A DNA stretch of 38,874 nt from Bacteroidaceae bacterium (GCA_017470425.1 JAFUYT010000002.1:1-38874); one strand, 5' to 3'. Counted from the first letter of the stretch, positions 30,890 to 38,725 are shown. Translations and numbers: made by a program. Notes: generated from the sequence alone by a model not told the origin.

Positions 30890-31948
30890 ATGAACCCGAA
30901 CAATCATCTCGTCATTATGGCCGGCGGCATCGGCAGCCGCTTCTGGCCTATGAGCACGCCCGACCGCCCCAAGCAGTTCATTGATGTGCTCGGTTGCGGA
31001 CGCACGCTGATTCAGCTCACGATGGATCGCTTTGCCGACGTCTGTCAGCCCGAAAATGTATGGATAGTCACCAGCGCACGCTATGCCGACCTCGTGCGGG
31101 AGCAGCTGCCCGAGGTGCCTGCAGATCATATACTGCAAGAGCCCTGCCGCCGCAATACAGCCCCCTGCATCGCCTATGCCAGCTGGCGCATCAAGGCGCT
31201 GAATCCGCAGGCGAACATCGTTGTGTCGCCCGCAGATCACGTGGTGATGGATGTGGCAGAGTTCCGGCGCGTCATCAATTCGGCGTTGAACTTCACGGCA
31301 GAGACTGACAGCATCGTCACCCTCGGCATGAAGCCCACGCGCCCCGAGACGGGCTACGGCTACATACAGGCTGACCTCTCTGTGGCCAGCGCCCGCAACA
31401 AGGAGGTCTATCGCGTCGATGCCTTCCATGAGAAGCCCGAGCTCGCAGTCGCTGAGAAGTACATCAAGCGCAAGAACTTCTTCTGGAACAGCGGCATCTT
31501 TCTCTTCCGCTGCTCTACCATTGTGAACGCCCTCCGCATCTACGCCCCCGAGATCTCTGCTGTCTTCGAGCCTCTGCTTCCTGTTTATGGCTCGCCTGCA
31601 GAGCAGGAGACCATCGACCGTGAGTTCCCGAAGTGTCCCTCCATCTCCATCGACTACGCAGTGATGGAGAAGGCCGAGGAGATCTTCGTCTTCCCCGCGT
31701 CCTTCGGATGGAGCGACCTCGGCACATGGGGCTCTCTCCACGAACAGAGCCAGCGCGACGGCTATGGCAACGTAGCCATCGGCTCCCGCATTGAACTTCA
31801 CGACACGGCCAACTGTATCGTCCACACGACACAAGAGCGCCGTGTCATCGTCCAGGGGCTCGACGGCTACATCGTGGCGGAGAAGGACAACACGCTCCTC
31901 ATCTGCCGGCGCGACGAGGAACAGCGCATCCGGCAATTCATAGAATAG
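30890..31948 (+). CDS. manC: Mannose-1-phosphate guanylyltransferase
   Basis: The 352-residue enzyme makes GDP-mannose from mannose 1-phosphate and GTP. VIMAGGIGSRFWPMSTPDRP (8-27) is the nucleotidyltransferase signature and PKQF follows at once; FHEKPELAVAEKYI and FFWNSGIFLF are the sugar-binding motifs. The C-terminal isomerase domain of bifunctional ManC proteins is absent, as is usual for Bacteroidales. It feeds GDP-mannose and GDP-fucose to surface glycans. Its TAG stop codon is also the first three bases of a 7-bp repeat array. Confidence 0.94.
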   Translation: MNPNNHLVIMAGGIGSRFWPMSTPDRPKQFIDVLGCGRTLIQLTMDRFADVCQPENVWIVTSARYADLVREQLPEVPADHILQEPCRRNTAPCIAYASWRIKALNPQANIVVSPADHVVMDVAEFRRVINSALNFTAETDSIVTLGMKPTRPETGYGYIQADLSVASARNKEVYRVDAFHEKPELAVAEKYIKRKNFFWNSGIFLFRCSTIVNALRIYAPEISAVFEPLLPVYGSPAEQETIDREFPKCPSISIDYAVMEKAEEIFVFPASFGWSDLGTWGSLHEQSQRDGYGNVAIGSRIELHDTANCIVHTTQERRVIVQGLDGYIVAEKDNTLLICRRDEEQRIRQFIE

Positions 31949-31973
31949 TTGACAGTTGATAGTTGACAATTAA
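31946..31973 (+). repeat. 7-bp tandem repeat array at the manC stop codon
   Basis: Four units: TAGTTGA, CAGTTGA, TAGTTGA, CAATTAA. The first three bases are the manC stop codon. This is the same YAGTTGA unit and the same orientation to the upstream gene as at 12284-12367. Confidence 0.85.
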
Positions 31974-31992
31974 ATCATCGTAGAATATATTT

Positions 31993-32802
31993 ATGAGCAA
32001 GCAAGAACAAGAAGAATACCAGCTGGAATCCATCCTCGACCTGAACTCCTCCAACGTGTGGACGGTCGGCGAGAATGAGATTGTGGATCTGTGGGAAAAG
32101 GAGATGAAGGACGAGAGCTTCCCGCCCTACGAGGAGAAGCTCCTCAATATCATCCGCCTCGCATACGAAGTCGTGCATTTCGATAACGGCAACGAGCGTG
32201 AGAGCGCCAAATACACGGGCGGCGATTGGGCCACCTTCCCCCGTTGCGATCTTCGTAAGGGTGTCGTCGCCATCCGTAAGCGCAACATCTCCCGTCTGAC
32301 GGATCTCAGCTACGAGAATATCAAGCATATCACTGCTGCTACGCTCCTGGAGCTCATCGACCGCAACTTCGGCGGCGGTTGGGAGAGCATCCCGCTCTCG
32401 CTGAAGGATATCATCGAGAGTGGCTTCGAGATCAGCACTACGACACTGCCTGCCTCGCGACTTCACATGAAGGGCGGCACCCTCGACCGTAAGGTCGCCG
32501 ATGGCTTCGAGGTCCTCGAAGTGGAGAAGGGCACGTGGATAGAGGCCATCTTCGCCAAGAAGAAGGCACCCGTCACGAAGTTGCGGATGCTCATGGATCA
32601 GGAGTACGATGAGGAGGGCAACCGCGTCCATCGTGAGGACGACGAAGAAGAGGACGACCGCGACGATCGCGACGAGGAGGACGAGGTCGAAGAGGACGTA
32701 CAGCCCTCCGAGGACGACGAGACCTTCTACTCCAGCTATGCGCCCGAGGCTGATGTCAAGGACGAGGACGACGACACCTCGGAACTCTCCGTGCTCGAAT
32801 AA
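31993..32802 (+). CDS. Unknown protein with an acidic tail
   Basis: I do not recognise this 269-residue protein. Residues 1-200 look folded and soluble, with no signal peptide or membrane segment; ENEIVDLWEKEMKD and LEVEKGTWIEAIFAKKKAPV are distinctive stretches. Residues about 204-269 are extremely acidic (REDDEEEDDRDDRDEEDEVEE) and should be disordered, as in nucleic-acid-mimicking or chaperone-like tails. It is flanked by manC (44 nt, with the repeat array between) and the symporter fusion gene (6 nt), so it is probably co-transcribed with the latter. Confidence 0.6.
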   Translation: MSKQEQEEYQLESILDLNSSNVWTVGENEIVDLWEKEMKDESFPPYEEKLLNIIRLAYEVVHFDNGNERESAKYTGGDWATFPRCDLRKGVVAIRKRNISRLTDLSYENIKHITAATLLELIDRNFGGGWESIPLSLKDIIESGFEISTTTLPASRLHMKGGTLDRKVADGFEVLEVEKGTWIEAIFAKKKAPVTKLRMLMDQEYDEEGNRVHREDDEEEDDRDDRDEEDEVEEDVQPSEDDETFYSSYAPEADVKDEDDDTSELSVLE

Positions 32803-32808
32803 TCGGCG

Positions 32809-34569
32809 ATGGCGCTGACCGTGATCCTCGTCGTGGCCTACGGCGCGCTGCTCGCCGTCGTGTCGCGTCTGACGGCACGTCGTGCGGACAACGATACATT
32901 CTTTAGTGGAGGGCGACGCTCACCGTGGTGGGCCGTCGCCTTCGGTATGTTGGGGGCTTCGCTCAGCGGCGTCACCTTCGTGAGCGTGCCCGGCATGGTG
33001 TGTGCTGCGGACATGACATACCTGCAGATGTGCCTCGGTTTCATCCCCGGCTACATCGCTGTGGCCTTCCTCCTCCTGCCTGTCTATTACCGTCTGGGGC
33101 TCACCAGCATCTACGCCTACCTTGACCGCCGCTTCGGTCTCACCGCCTATCGCACCGGTGCTTCCTTCTTTCTGCTCTCGAAGCTGCTGGGCGCTGCCGT
33201 GCGCCTCTACCTCGTCTGCCTGATTCTGCAGCGCCTCGTCTTCGATGCCCTCGGCCTCCCTTTCTGGCTGTCGGCCGTCATCATCCTGGTGCTTATCTGG
33301 CTCTACACCCACCGTGGCGGCATCGGCACCATCGTATGGACCGACTGCCTGCAGACGGCCGTCCTCCTCGTGGCCCTCGTGCTCATCCTTGCGGCGCTGC
33401 TGCATGCAGAAGGGTGGGGCATCGGCGAGGCTGTCCGGCAGGTGCGTGCCAGCAGAATGAGCCGCATCTTCGAATTCAGCGACTGGCAGAGCCGTCAGTA
33501 CTTTTGGAAGCAGTTCCTCAGCGGAGCCTTCATCGTGGTGGTGATGACTGGCCTCGACCAGGACATGATGCAGAAGAACCTGACCTGCCGCACCCTCCGT
33601 GCCTCGCAGAAGAACATGATCGTCAACGGACTCCTCTACGTGCCCGTGAACCTCCTGTTCCTTGGCCTCGGCGTGCTGATGTACCTCTTCGCTGCGCACC
33701 GCGCCATCGCGCTCCCGCCCTCCGGCGACGAAGTGCTGCCGTTGCTCTGTGCCGGTGGTTGGCTGGGGCAGGGTGCTCTCGCCTTCTTCACCCTCGGCAT
33801 TGCTGCCGCAGCGCTCTCCAGTGCAGACAGCGCGCTCACGGCTCTCACCACCAGCACCGTCTGCGACCTCTTCCAGCGTCCCGATGACGAGCGCCTGCGG
33901 CGCCGTGTCCACATCGCCATGAGCCTTTTCCTGCTCGCCCTCATCCTCGCCTTCCGCGCCCTCAACAGCACCAGCGTCATTGATGCTGTTTACGTCATCG
34001 CTTCCTACACCTATGGTCCCCTCCTCGGCCTCTTCGCCTTCGGTCTCTTTGCTCCCGCACGCCTTCGCCCCGTGCCCCGCGTCATCCCCTTCATCTGCCT
34101 CGCATCCCCAGTCCTCTGCTACCTCCTTTCTCTTCTCTCTGCCGCCCTCTGGCAATACCATTTCGGCTACGAACTCCTCCTCCTCAACGGTGCCCTTACT
34201 GCCCTTGGCCTCTGGCTGAGCTGTCCGCGTTCTCATGATGCCCCGGCGACGAAGCAGCCGAAAGTGTATCTGATCAAGAGGCATCCCGGCGGACGGGCTT
34301 TCCTGGCCATCTGCCTGTTTGGTGCGGTGTTCTCCGTCCGGCCGCTGACGGCGGTGGAGCTCAACCACGAACGCATCCATGCAGCGCAGCAGCGCGAGTT
34401 GCTGTACGTGCCGTTCTTCATCTGGTATGTGGTGGAGTGGCTCTTCCTTTGGGCGAAGTACGGTGATAGGATGAAGGCGTATGAGCATATCCGCTTCGAG
34501 AAGGAGGCGTACAGGCATCAGGGGGACTTGCAGTATCTAAGCCGCAGGAAACATTATCGTTACACGTGA
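32809..34569 (+). CDS. Sodium/solute symporter fused to a HExxH-containing domain
   Basis: Residues 1-475 form a multi-spanning SSS-family transporter: FFSGGRRSPWWAVAFGMLGASLS is the start of the core, GIGTIVWTDCLQT and ALSSADSALTALTTSTV are family motifs, the latter near the sodium site. About 12-13 hydrophobic segments are visible. After a linker with Lys/Pro (475-495) comes a second domain (about 496-586): a hydrophobic helix, then LNHERIHAAQQREL with HERIH at 520-524, another hydrophobic stretch (YVPFFIWYVVEWLFLW), then RFEKEAYRHQ. The HExxH motif suggests a zinc site, possibly a membrane peptidase. The substrate is unknown. The fusion has no internal stop or start gap. Confidence 0.8.
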   Translation: MALTVILVVAYGALLAVVSRLTARRADNDTFFSGGRRSPWWAVAFGMLGASLSGVTFVSVPGMVCAADMTYLQMCLGFIPGYIAVAFLLLPVYYRLGLTSIYAYLDRRFGLTAYRTGASFFLLSKLLGAAVRLYLVCLILQRLVFDALGLPFWLSAVIILVLIWLYTHRGGIGTIVWTDCLQTAVLLVALVLILAALLHAEGWGIGEAVRQVRASRMSRIFEFSDWQSRQYFWKQFLSGAFIVVVMTGLDQDMMQKNLTCRTLRASQKNMIVNGLLYVPVNLLFLGLGVLMYLFAAHRAIALPPSGDEVLPLLCAGGWLGQGALAFFTLGIAAAALSSADSALTALTTSTVCDLFQRPDDERLRRRVHIAMSLFLLALILAFRALNSTSVIDAVYVIASYTYGPLLGLFAFGLFAPARLRPVPRVIPFICLASPVLCYLLSLLSAALWQYHFGYELLLLNGALTALGLWLSCPRSHDAPATKQPKVYLIKRHPGGRAFLAICLFGAVFSVRPLTAVELNHERIHAAQQRELLYVPFFIWYVVEWLFLWAKYGDRMKAYEHIRFEKEAYRHQGDLQYLSRRKHYRYT

Positions 34570-34616
34570 GCCGCTCCCTTTCCGGAAGGGGCCGGGCTCG
34601 GAAAAAGTCAAATAAA

Positions 34617-34648
34617 TTTGGTCATTCGCCCGCTTATTTGTACCTTTG
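34617..34648 (+). promoter_or_regulatory. -33/-7 promoter of map
   Basis: TTTG at 34617-34620, a 20-nt spacer and TACCTTTG at 34641-34648. The ATG at 34658 is only 9 nt after the -7 element, so the mRNA should be almost leaderless. A TTG inside the -7 element cannot be the start. Confidence 0.82.
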
Positions 34649-34657
34649 CGCCCACTT

Positions 34658-35524
34658 ATGAATGGAAAGAAGAAGAAACTGAGGTGGTCTGTCATCAAAG
34701 GTCAGGAACTGACGGAGATGGACCGCATCATCTTAGCAGCGCAGGAGCGCGGCAAGACGGTGCCTTCGCGCGAGCTGATCAAGACGCCCGAGCAGATCGA
34801 GGGCATCCGTCGCGCAGGCGTGGTCAACACGGGCATCTTGGATATGCTTACGACAGAGATCCACGCGGGCATGACCACGCAGGCCATCGATGACCTCGTG
34901 GCGGAATATACGGCTGCGCACGGTGCCACGTCGGCCTGCCTCGGCTACGAGGGCTTCCCGCGGTCGTGCTGCACGAGTGTCAACGAGGTCGTCTGTCATG
35001 GCATCCCCAACGACTGGGAGGTGCTGCGCAATGGCGACATCATCAACGTAGATTGCACCACGATTCTTGACGGCTACTACGCCGATGCCTCACGGATGTA
35101 CATCGTGGGTGGTAAGACCACGAAGGCGAAGCAGAAGCTCGTCGATGTGGCGTGGGAGTGCCTGAAGATTGGCGAGGAGGTGTGCTCCCGGCCGTACGTC
35201 TATGTCGGCGACATCGGCAACGCCATCCAGAAGCACGCCCACAAGCACGGCTTCAGCGTCGTCCGTGACCTGGCCGGGCATGGCGTGGGACTTGAGTTCC
35301 ACGAAGAGCCTGACATCGACCACTATGGCAAGAAGGGCACTGGGATGCTCCTCGTGCCGGGCATGGTGTTCACCATCGAGCCGATGATCAACACGGGCAC
35401 CTACGAGGTGTTCTGCGATGAGGATGATGGCTGGACGGTTGTCAGCGAGGATGAACTGCCAAGCGCTCAGTGGGAACATACTTTTGTGATGACGGAACAC
35501 GGGGTGGAAGTGCTGACGCATTAG
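34658..35524 (+). CDS. map: Methionine aminopeptidase, type I
   Basis: The 288-residue enzyme removes the initiator methionine from new proteins. The five metal ligands are visible: Asp in NVDCTTILDG, Asp in YYADASRM, His in LAGHGVGLEFHE, Glu in VFTIEPM and Glu in WEHTFV. The 35 or so residues before the core (KTVPSRELIKTPEQIEGIR) include a short basic start, KKKKLRW, typical of Bacteroidales versions. A composite palindromic element begins 2 nt after the stop codon. Confidence 0.96.
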   Translation: MNGKKKKLRWSVIKGQELTEMDRIILAAQERGKTVPSRELIKTPEQIEGIRRAGVVNTGILDMLTTEIHAGMTTQAIDDLVAEYTAAHGATSACLGYEGFPRSCCTSVNEVVCHGIPNDWEVLRNGDIINVDCTTILDGYYADASRMYIVGGKTTKAKQKLVDVAWECLKIGEEVCSRPYVYVGDIGNAIQKHAHKHGFSVVRDLAGHGVGLEFHEEPDIDHYGKKGTGMLLVPGMVFTIEPMINTGTYEVFCDEDDGWTVVSEDELPSAQWEHTFVMTEHGVEVLTH

Positions 35525-35526
35525 CA

Positions 35527-35684
35527 GACTCTCCCCCCCTCCCTCCCTCCCTATGAGGGAGCGGTTACCTTCAAGAAAAGTAATCATTATTAAGGATTTA
35601 GTGATATTACATAAGATGAAAATAGAATCATCCACTCAAGAACATTCTGCTCCCTCCCTTATAGGGAGGGTGGGGGATGAGGTT
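35527..35684 (+). mobile_element. Composite palindromic element, copy 2 (map/tsaD junction)
   Basis: The unit is about 158 bp. Arm 1 holds the hairpin CTCCCT-atg-AGGGAG (35547-35561) after a C-rich run; arm 2 holds CCCTCCCT-tat-AGGGAGGG (35652-35670) in opposite orientation. The core begins TTACCTTCAAGAAAAGTAAT, closely matching the copy 1 core. The chosen start codon of tsaD (35616) and about its first 20 codons lie inside the element. Confidence 0.62.
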
Positions 35685-36809
35685 TCTATTGTTATCCTCG
35701 GCATCGAATCCTCCTGCGATGACACCAGTGCCGCTGTCATCCGCGATGGTGTGCTGCTGTCGAACGTGACTGCATCGCAGGCTGTGCATGAAGCCTACGG
35801 CGGTGTGGTGCCCGAGCTTGCCTCGCGCGCGCACCAACAGAATATAGTACCCGTAGTGGATCAGGCAATCAAGCGCGCAGGGGTCACGAAGGAAGAGCTG
35901 AGTGCCATCGCTTTCACGCGCGGACCGGGTCTCATGGGCTCCCTGCTCGTAGGGGTGAGCTTCGCCAAGGGACTGGCCGCCTCGCTGGGTATTCCCATGA
36001 TTGATGTGAACCATCTGCAGGGCCACGTGCTGGCGCATTTCATAAAAGAGAGGTCCCTCTCTGACTCCCCCCGTGAGGGGGAGGAATCTAAGTCCTCAGG
36101 AAAACAAACTACTACAATCGCGCCAGCTCTCGAACGTAGTGAGGCTCTCCCCCCCACGGGGGGAGCGGGGAGCGGGACCCCTCCCTTCCCCTTCCTCTGT
36201 CTGCTCGTCAGCGGCGGCAACTCACAGATTGTGCTCGTGAAGGCCTACAACGATATGCAGATTATCGGACAGACCATCGACGATGCCGCGGGCGAGGCCA
36301 TCGACAAGTGCTCCAAGGTCATGGGGCTCGGCTACCCCGGCGGACCCATCATCGACCGTCTGGCACGGCAGGGAAACCCCGAGGCCTTCACGTTTGCCAA
36401 ACCCGCCATTCCCGGCTATGATTACAGCTTCAGCGGCCTGAAGACCTCGTTCCTCTACAATCTGCGTGATTGGCTGAAGGATGATCCTGATTTCATTGAG
36501 CACCACAAGGAAGACCTGGCGGCATCGCTTGAGAAGACCATCGTGGATATCCTCATGAACAAACTGCGCCGTGCTGCCAAGGACTTGAAGATCAAACACG
36601 TTGCTGTGGCCGGTGGCGTCAGCGCCAACACAGGTCTGCGCGAAGCCTTCCGCGACCATGCCCGTCGCTACGGCTGGACCATCTATATCCCCAAATTCAG
36701 TTACACCACCGACAACGCCGCCATGATAGCCATCACGGGCGCCTTCAAATACGCCGACAAGGACTTCTGCCCGATGGAGGCACCGGCATACTCGCGTGGG
36801 ACACTGTAA
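35616..36809 (+). CDS. tsaD: tRNA N6-threonylcarbamoyladenosine transferase TsaD, with element-derived extension and insert
   Basis: The 397-residue Kae1/TsaD protein transfers threonylcarbamoyl to A37 of ANN-decoding tRNAs. VILGIESSCDDTSAA (26-40) is the family start; metal ligands are His133 and His137 (VNHLQGH) and Asp366 (YTTDNAAM); GGVSANTGLR and GNSQIVLVKAYNDM are conserved. Two segments are foreign to the family: residues 1-23 (MKIESSTQEH through DEVS) come from copy 2 of the element, and about 146-189 (RSLSDSPREGEESKSS onward) from copy 3, inserted in frame before PFPFLCLLVSGG. A GTG at 35670 or other in-frame start nearer the core is possible. The gene is probably essential, so the protein must tolerate the insert. 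Confidence 0.93.
   Translation: MKIESSTQEHSAPSLIGRVGDEVSIVILGIESSCDDTSAAVIRDGVLLSNVTASQAVHEAYGGVVPELASRAHQQNIVPVVDQAIKRAGVTKEELSAIAFTRGPGLMGSLLVGVSFAKGLAASLGIPMIDVNHLQGHVLAHFIKERSLSDSPREGEESKSSGKQTTTIAPALERSEALPPTGGAGSGTPPFPFLCLLVSGGNSQIVLVKAYNDMQIIGQTIDDAAGEAIDKCSKVMGLGYPGGPIIDRLARQGNPEAFTFAKPAIPGYDYSFSGLKTSFLYNLRDWLKDDPDFIEHHKEDLAASLEKTIVDILMNKLRRAAKDLKIKHVAVAGGVSANTGLREAFRDHARRYGWTIYIPKFSYTTDNAAMIAITGAFKYADKDFCPMEAPAYSRGTL
36052..36179 (+). mobile_element. Composite palindromic element, copy 3 (inside tsaD)
   Basis: The 128-bp unit is bounded by GGTCCC and GGGACC inverted ends. Arm 1 has the hairpin CTCCCCC-cgtga-GGGGGAG (36065-36083); arm 2 has CTCCCCCC-cac-GGGGGGAG (36147-36165). The arms share the build of copies 1 and 2, but the core lacks TTACCTTCAA. 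It is translated in frame within tsaD. Confidence 0.62.
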
Positions 36810-36850
36810 AAGGACTGATGGTTGCAATATAGAAATAACAAAACAAACTC

Positions 36851-37354
36851 ATGAACATACAAGCAAAAGTCATTTCAAGACAGATTAGTGAATATCTCTG
36901 GCGTGCCAGCCAGACCCTCTCCACCGCCGAGAGCTGCACGGCGGGGCTCGTGGCGGTATCCCTCGCCGCGCTGCCCGGTGCTAGCACCTATTTCCGCGGC
37001 GGCATCGTCGCCTATGCCAACGACACGAAGACCAGCCTGCTCGATGTCTCCGCCGAGCTCCTTGAAGAGAAGGGAGCCGTCAGTGAGGAGGTGGCACGCG
37101 CGATGGTCCAGGGCGCCCTCCAGCGTTTAGGAACCGACTACGCCGTCGCCATCACCGGTTACGCTGGACCGGGCGGAGGTCCTGAAGCACCCGTGGGCAC
37201 CATCTTCGTGGCCGTGGGCAACAAGGAAAACACCGATGTGCGCTGCCTCACGGGCGACGATGGGCGCGAGGAAAACGTCATGCGCGCCACTGCTACAGCC
37301 CTTCAGATGCTGCTCGAACGCCTCAAAAACGACTTTCCGCTGGCCGAGGAGTAA
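36851..37354 (+). CDS. pncC: Nicotinamide-nucleotide amidohydrolase (CinA C-terminal domain)
   Basis: The 167-residue protein hydrolyses NMN to NaMN in pyridine nucleotide recycling. STAESCTAGLVAVSLAALPGAS and AITGYAGPGGGPEAPVGTIFVA are the two signature regions; the first carries the catalytic Ser. It is the single-domain form without the MoaB-like N-terminal half of full CinA. It follows tsaD after 41 nt and is probably co-transcribed. Confidence 0.93.
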   Translation: MNIQAKVISRQISEYLWRASQTLSTAESCTAGLVAVSLAALPGASTYFRGGIVAYANDTKTSLLDVSAELLEEKGAVSEEVARAMVQGALQRLGTDYAVAITGYAGPGGGPEAPVGTIFVAVGNKENTDVRCLTGDDGREENVMRATATALQMLLERLKNDFPLAEE

Positions 37355-37370
37355 AATTTTCGCGCAAACC

Positions 37371-37402
37371 TTTGCGGGAACCAAAAAAATGCACTACCTT
37401 TG
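37371..37402 (+). promoter_or_regulatory. -33/-7 promoter of the rpmB-rpmG unit
   Basis: TTTG at 37371-37374, a 20-nt spacer and TACCTTTG at 37395-37402 form a near-perfect promoter, consistent with strong ribosomal-protein expression. Confidence 0.85.
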
Positions 37403-37456
37403 CGCGCTGTTTGGAAGAAAGTAATATTGAAAGTTACAAAAAGGAAAGATTAGAAC

Positions 37457-37693
37457 ATGTCTAAGATTTGTCAAATCACCGGAAAAAAGGCGATGCACGG
37501 CAACAATGTATCGCACTCTAAGCGCCGCACAAAGCGTGTCTTCGATGTGAACCTCTTCACCAAGAAGTTCTACTGGGTAGAGGAAGACTGCTGGATCAGC
37601 CTGAACATCTCGGCTGCCGGTTTGCGCTTGATTAACAAGATTGGTCTCGACGCCGCTATCAAGCAGGCTGCCCAGAAGGGCTATCTGCAGTAA
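37457..37693 (+). CDS. rpmB: 50S ribosomal protein L28
   Basis: The 78-residue protein starts [20 protein letters not shown], the standard L28 N-terminus, and contains [20 protein letters not shown]. It is a large-subunit structural protein. First of a three-gene unit with L33 (48 nt) and DUF4295 (16 nt), a conserved Bacteroidota arrangement. Confidence 0.98.
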   Translation: MSKICQITGKKAMHGNNVSHSKRRTKRVFDVNLFTKKFYWVEEDCWISLNISAAGLRLINKIGLDAAIKQAAQKGYLQ

Positions 37694-37741
37694 GCGCGAA
37701 GAGCCTCTCTCATTCGTTAACCCATCAAAACGTAGAAAATC

Positions 37742-37930
37742 ATGGCAAAGAAAGCGAAAGGCAATAGAGTACAGGTGATTCTCGAATGCACGGAAATGAA
37801 GGAGAGCGGCCTCCCCGGCACCTCTCGCTACATCACCACGAAGAACAGAAAGAACACGCCCGAGCGCCTCGAGTTGAAGAAGTACAATCCGATTCTCAAG
37901 CGCATGACGGTTCACAAGGAAATCAAATAA
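37742..37930 (+). CDS. rpmG: 50S ribosomal protein L33
   Basis: The 62-residue protein has the L33 pattern: [40 protein letters not shown] and [15 protein letters not shown]. It lacks the two CxxC pairs of the zinc-binding C+ form, so it is the C- type. Confidence 0.98.
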   Translation: MAKKAKGNRVQVILECTEMKESGLPGTSRYITTKNRKNTPERLELKKYNPILKRMTVHKEIK

Positions 37931-37946
37931 AACAAGCTGAAGCACT

Positions 37947-38102
37947 ATGGCAAAGAAAACAGTCGCAACCCTGCAAACGGGTAAGACCGATGGCCGCAGC
38001 TACACAAAGGTCATCAAGATGGTGAAGAACGAAAAAGGTTCTTACTCCTTCGATGAGAAGATGGTCCCCAACGAGGCCGTCCAGGATTTCTTCAAGAACT
38101 AA
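37947..38102 (+). CDS. DUF4295 small basic protein
   Basis: The 51-residue protein begins MAKKTVATLQTGKTDGRSYT and ends EAVQDFFKN. It matches the DUF4295 family that follows rpmB-rpmG in Bacteroidota. Its small, basic sequence and constant place beside ribosomal genes suggest a ribosome-associated protein, but its function is not established. It starts 16 nt after rpmG and is followed by a terminator. Confidence 0.92.
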   Translation: MAKKTVATLQTGKTDGRSYTKVIKMVKNEKGSYSFDEKMVPNEAVQDFFKN

Positions 38103-38166
38103 CACTCGGACATTCTTCCTCGAACTAATCTTCACAGCAAGTAGCAACTTTCAATAACGCACACGG

Positions 38167-38199
38167 AAGAAGGCGTGACCAGCGAGGCCACGCCTTCTT
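38167..38199 (+). terminator. Terminator of the rpmB-rpmG-DUF4295 unit
   Basis: Arms AAGAAGGCGTG (38167-38177) and CACGCCTTCTT (38189-38199) pair exactly, followed by TG and a T-rich stretch. Inside, CC and GG can extend the stem past one A-C mismatch. The region from here to yraN (166 nt) shows nothing else clear. Confidence 0.85.
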
Positions 38200-38330
38200 T
38201 GTCGTTGTGCGCTCGGTATGAGCAACGCTTCATGCTACCCCTTTAAGGTTATCAGACCCCCAAAATGATACGTGTCAGGAGCAGTGAAAAGTTTTTTCTT
38301 TATTTTGGTGGTTGTTCTGCAAAAAAGCAT

Positions 38331-38338
38331 TACTTTTG
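38331..38338 (+). promoter_or_regulatory. -7 element of yraN
   Basis: TACTTTTG matches TAnnTTTG, 27 nt before the ATG at 38366. Possible -33 motifs (TTTG 38303, TTG 38312) are at 24 or 16 nt, neither ideal. Confidence 0.6.
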
Positions 38339-38365
38339 CGGCTGTAATACTAAAATCTGTAGGTA

Positions 38366-38725
38366 ATGGCGTTCCATAATGAATTTGGAAAGTGGGGTGA
38401 GGAAGTGGCGACGAACTATATGCTGGAGCATGGCTTCGAGATTCTTGCCCGCAACTGGCGTCATGAGCGGAAGGAGATAGATATCATTGCTCAGCGGGAA
38501 GGTAAGCTGTATTTCGTAGAAGTGAAGACGCGCCACGGCGAGGAATGGAAGGCAGAGGATGCAATCAACGCAAAGAAACGCGCCCTCATGTGGCGCGCCA
38601 TGATGGCGTGGAAACAACAGCATCCTTCTCCTATGCCTGTGCATTATTCCGCCATCGCCGTTGTCAAACAAACTCCAGAATTCCCGCCAGAGATTCGCTG
38701 GCACGAGAACCTCTGGGAGATGTGA
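38366..38725 (+). CDS. YraN/UPF0102 family endonuclease-like protein
   Basis: The 119-residue protein has the UPF0102 restriction-endonuclease-like fold: GKWGEEVATNYMLEHGFEIL, KEIDIIAQREGKLYFVEVKTR with the D-ExK nuclease signature, and the conserved NAKKRALMWRA helix. The family's biological role is unsettled. Length is normal. Its stop is 9 nt from the 3' end of a convergent gene at the window edge. Confidence 0.92.
   Translation: MAFHNEFGKWGEEVATNYMLEHGFEILARNWRHERKEIDIIAQREGKLYFVEVKTRHGEEWKAEDAINAKKRALMWRAMMAWKQQHPSPMPVHYSAIAVVKQTPEFPPEIRWHENLWEM

Noticed and set aside
36048-36185. A frameshift or pseudogene in tsaD
   Set aside because: The frame stays open through the insert and all conserved motifs on both sides are in the same frame, so the gene appears intact.
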